The position numbers and the translations under genes are program-made. Positions 12,655 to 14,687 of a stretch of 14,687 bases of DNA are shown one piece after another; within the stretch, counting starts at the first letter, position 1, and every line of letters begins with the position of its first letter. The stretch spans positions 1 to 14,687 of the forward strand of contig DAOOIV010000081.1 of assembly GCA_035384605.1 (NCBI GenBank), written 5' to 3'. The DNA comes from Phycisphaerae bacterium (GTDB taxonomy: Bacteria; Planctomycetota; Phycisphaerae; UBA1845; PWPN01). Under the pieces are notes generated by a model, which was not told the origin of the DNA, ran no database searches, and worked only from the letters and a program-made list of their open reading frames with translations.

Positions 12655-12895
12655 GTAAAGAGGTGCACGATCGCCGGCTTCCGCCTTGGGCGGAATGAAA
12701 AGGGAAGGTGGTGCAAATCCACCGCGGACCCGCCGCTGTGATCGGAGTACCGGCTACTCTTGCCATTGTCCGTGACAAAGTGGGGCTCATGATGCCCTGC
12801 GGCACGGATGAGAAGGCGTGGCCGGATGTGGGAAACGGTCTTCTTCGGATGACCCGGTTCCCCGCTCCGTAAGCCAGAAGACCTGCCTGCGAACG
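12655..12895 (+). ncRNA. Cobalamin (B12) riboswitch aptamer
   Basis: The conserved core is plain. AAAAGGGAAGGTGGTGCAAA begins at 12698, the GGTGG/CCACC stem closes around TGCAAAT, and GCGGACCCGCCGCTGTGA (12724-12741) follows. CGGAG (12743-12747) pairs with CTCCG (12865-12869). GCCATTGTCCG and CGGATGAGAAGGC form the expected internal arm, and the B12 box AAGCCAGAAGACCTGCC stands at 12871-12887. A TTCCGCC/GGCGGAA hairpin lies near the 5' end. The outer borders are approximate. The large peripheral arms suggest the adenosylcobalamin (class I) type. Ligand binding normally turns the downstream genes off. Confidence 0.95.
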
Positions 12896-12914
12896 TGGTT
12901 TGTTGTGTCGTGTG

Positions 12915-12980
12915 CCCCGGGCATGGGTATTGCGAGAGCTGCCGGGGATTCAGGCGGTCATTGTCGGCCGCGTGAATCCC
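12915..12980 (+). promoter_or_regulatory. Mutually exclusive hairpins in the riboswitch expression platform
   Basis: CCCCGG (12915-12920) can pair with CCGGGG (12942-12947). GGGATTCA (12945-12952) can pair with TGAATCCC (12973-12980), reinforced inside by GCGG/CCGC (12954-12957 with 12968-12971). The two stems share 12945-12947, so only one can form at a time. They sit between the B12 box and the terminator. Confidence 0.5.
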
Positions 12981-13002
12981 GTTTGCGTTTGAACGCCGGA
13001 TC

Positions 13003-13040
13003 ATCCCAGTGCTCGTGTCCGCGGGCGCTGGGATTTTTTT
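13003..13040 (+). terminator. Intrinsic terminator of the B12 riboswitch
   Basis: Bases 13003-13015 (ATCCCAGTGCTCG) pair with 13022-13034 (CGGGCGCTGGGAT) over 13 positions, three of them G-T, around a 6-base loop. A run of seven T follows at 13034-13040. This is a textbook Rho-independent terminator placed 33 bases before the first gene, so the riboswitch most likely acts by transcription termination. Confidence 0.92.
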
Positions 13041-13073
13041 GTGGCCCGAGGTAGGCCACAGAAAGGGTGTCTG

Positions 13074-13613
13074 ATGAGGGATCATGTGAATGTCACAAGG
13101 GCGGTGGCAATCCGGGTTTTCCTGACAGGGTTCCTGGGAGCGTCGCTGCTGGGGACGGCCATGGCAGAGGGTTCTCCAATCCCTGTCGGCTACGGCAACA
13201 GTCACGCTGAGGTCACGGTCGAGTTCGTGGATGGAACCTTCTATGTGTTCGAGGTGTCCTTCGATGGTCAGACAACGGGCTTGGGGCTCTTGGACGTGAT
13301 CGAGACAAGCACAACCTTGACAACGATTCGGAACGATTTTGGCTGGGGTGTGTTCGTTGACGGGATCAGCTACGAGGGTCACAGCAACGTGGGATACGGC
13401 GGCGGCGAGAACTGGTGGCACTACTGGATCAAGGAGCCCGGAGGCAATTGGCAATCCCCGTCCTACGGGGCTTCCAGTCGAACGGTGATCGACGGGTGCT
13501 CTGACGCATGGATCTACGGCCGCGCCGGTATGCCCATACCCGAGCCCGTGACAGTGCTGCTCGCCGCTCTGGCAACAACGTTGTTGCTGAAACGTTCGGT
13601 ACGCGTCGGCTGA
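13074..13613 (+). CDS. B12-riboswitch-controlled PEP-CTERM protein with a DUF4430/transcobalamin-C-like domain
   Basis: I chose the ATG at 13074, with GAAAGG at a suitable distance; an earlier in-frame GTG at 13041 touches the terminator T-run. The 179-residue product has a signal peptide (VAIRVFLTGFLGASLLGTAMA, 11-31). Its domain (about 45-150) has the hallmarks of the DUF4430/transcobalamin C-terminal fold: TTGLGLLDVIE (67-77), FGWGVFVDGISYEG (89-102), GGGENWWHYWIK (109-120), and YGASSRTVIDGCSDAWIYG (131-149). The C-terminus is a PEP-CTERM signal: PEP at 156-158, a hydrophobic span 159-172, then KRSVR. That implies exosortase-dependent processing and surface attachment. Control by B12 and a fold shared with a cobalamin-carrier domain suggest corrinoid binding; this is inferred, not shown. 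Confidence 0.85.
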   Translation: MRDHVNVTRAVAIRVFLTGFLGASLLGTAMAEGSPIPVGYGNSHAEVTVEFVDGTFYVFEVSFDGQTTGLGLLDVIETSTTLTTIRNDFGWGVFVDGISYEGHSNVGYGGGENWWHYWIKEPGGNWQSPSYGASSRTVIDGCSDAWIYGRAGMPIPEPVTVLLAALATTLLLKRSVRVG

Positions 13614-13629
13614 GCCGGAGACACAGGCG

Positions 13630-14687
13630 ATGTGCAGATGGTATGCAATCCTCGGAGCGGTTGTCACCGCGGCCGGCACGGCCGTCAATGGCTACGAGTA
13701 CAACCGCTCCGACTTCGCCTTCTATGTCGATCTCCCGGGCAACTACGTCGAAGGTGATGGCGTGCCTTGGGATTTCATCAGCTTCGATGACTTCAATGAC
13801 CCGTTTGCCGCAGGCGACCGGCCCACGATCGACACCACCGGCGACAATGATTTCGCCTCGGGCACGGGCTCCGCCGCCAACCCCGTGCCGGTCGTTCCGG
13901 TCTACCAGCCGTTTCGCGCGTTTGAGATCGTCTCGATCGGCAAGGGCGGACATCTGATCCTCGAGTTCGACCACCACGTCCTGGATGATCCTCTCAACCC
14001 CTGCGGCGTGGATTTCATCATCTTCGGCAATTCCAACATGATTATCGACGGCATCAGCAGGTGGCGCAACGGCGACCCCAACCAGACCTTGCTCCAGGGG
14101 CCAATAGCCAAAGAACCGGCCACTGTGTCGGTCAGCCAGGACGGCGTGACTTGGTACACGTTTGTCGATGGGCCCTTTGCTGATGATTTCGCCCCAACCC
14201 TCGGACGCATCTATGACCCGGCCGGCCCCGTTTCGTCACTCCCCGGCAACCAGTGGTGGGGGCAGCCGACCGATCCGACGTATCCGCTCAGCCCCGACCT
14301 GCACGCCCCCCTCGGAGCGGTGCCCGAGCCGACGACGTTCAGCGCATGGACGCTGGCCGGCCTGGCGATGAAGTACGGCTACTCGGCGGGCGGGACCGGC
14401 TTCGACCTCGCCGCTTTGCAGAACCTGCCTGTCGGACCGCACGGGCTGCGATGGTTTCGCTACGTCCGGATCGACAACCCGATCGGCAGCGGTTGCGTCC
14501 CTGAAATCGACGCCGTGGCCGACGTGGCTCCCCGGTTGGTGCCGGACCTGGATTGTGATTCTGATGTCGACGGGGCCGACGTCGACAGGTTCGAGGAATG
14601 CGCGAGCGGCCCCGGCGTGGCTCGCTTGGCCCAACAATGTGTACGCGCCGATTTCGATCAGGATGGCGATGTGGATCAAACGGATTT
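13630..14687 (+). CDS. Secreted surface protein with dockerin-like repeats, 3'-truncated, in the B12 unit
   Basis: The ATG at 13630 lies 16 bases after the previous stop, with GGAG at 13617-13620, so the two genes are almost certainly co-transcribed under the riboswitch. The 352 visible residues begin with a signal peptide (MCRWYAILGAVVTAAGTAVNG). A beta-rich domain follows, with AFEIVSIGKGGHLILEFDH (98-115), CGVDFIIFGNSN (125-136), ATVSVSQDGVTWYTF (164-178) and a closing segment GLRWFRYVRIDNP (272-284). This pattern (a smooth beta sheet, DFIIFGN, then S-x-D-G-x-x-W) is seen in secreted planctomycete surface proteins, for which I know no proven function. From about 306 come dockerin-like calcium loops DLDCDSDVDGADVDRF and DFDQDGDVDQTD, cut off by the window end. 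A partner role with the preceding protein is likely. Confidence 0.85.
   Translation, partial: MCRWYAILGAVVTAAGTAVNGYEYNRSDFAFYVDLPGNYVEGDGVPWDFISFDDFNDPFAAGDRPTIDTTGDNDFASGTGSAANPVPVVPVYQPFRAFEIVSIGKGGHLILEFDHHVLDDPLNPCGVDFIIFGNSNMIIDGISRWRNGDPNQTLLQGPIAKEPATVSVSQDGVTWYTFVDGPFADDFAPTLGRIYDPAGPVSSLPGNQWWGQPTDPTYPLSPDLHAPLGAVPEPTTFSAWTLAGLAMKYGYSAGGTGFDLAALQNLPVGPHGLRWFRYVRIDNPIGSGCVPEIDAVADVAPRLVPDLDCDSDVDGADVDRFEECASGPGVARLAQQCVRADFDQDGDVDQTD

Noticed and set aside
12465..13688. A 407-codon minus-strand open frame covering the riboswitch and the PEP-CTERM gene
   Set aside because: It runs antisense through a clear riboswitch, terminator and coding gene, and its protein is low-complexity without any domain.
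13630..14687. VPEPTTFSAWTLAGLAM in the last gene as a second PEP-CTERM signal
   Set aside because: It is internal (residues 231-247), with no basic cluster directly after a full hydrophobic span, and more than 100 residues including dockerin-like loops follow it.

Overview
The window reads as high-GC chromosomal DNA from a planctomycete, most likely of the Phycisphaerae type. This is an inference from a combination of traits: twin-arginine signals on an aldo/keto reductase and on a Gfo/Idh/MocA dehydrogenase, a PEP-CTERM sorting tail, dockerin-like D-x-D-x-D repeats closing large secreted proteins, and hairpin-rich intergenic repeats. There are no tRNA, rRNA, CRISPR or transposase genes.

Layout. 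1-181: tail of an unrecognised + strand gene. 241-1163 (-): exported aldo/keto reductase with one frameshift. 1304-4181 (-): probable three-gene operon, transcribed lipoprotein, then GTP cyclohydrolase I (folE), then a secreted DUF5010/GH99-like protein, from a good sigma-70 type promoter at 4244-4272. 4322-4621 (+): small membrane protein, apparently leaderless. 4622-5214: gene-free DNA ending in a clear promoter and a structured leader for clpC (5215-7728), a complete AAA+ unfoldase. 8128-10762 (+): one very large secreted protein (14 propeller-like repeats, Ig-like domain, dockerin-like pair), split into three reading frames by two indels. 10763-11151: convergent intergenic region with hairpin elements, including two near-identical 48/49-base repeats. 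11152-12468 (-): Tat-exported Gfo/Idh/MocA dehydrogenase.

The most interesting part is 12614-14687. A near-consensus promoter drives an adenosylcobalamin-type (B12) riboswitch with a strong intrinsic terminator. Behind it lie a PEP-CTERM-anchored protein resembling the DUF4430/transcobalamin C-terminal fold and, 16 bases later, a secreted protein with dockerin-like repeats that runs off the window. This looks like a B12-repressed surface module for corrinoid capture, in a lineage where such systems are poorly characterised.

Three frameshifts (one in the reductase, two in the propeller gene) are all of the kind expected from one missing base. They fit sequencing or assembly error at least as well as real gene decay.
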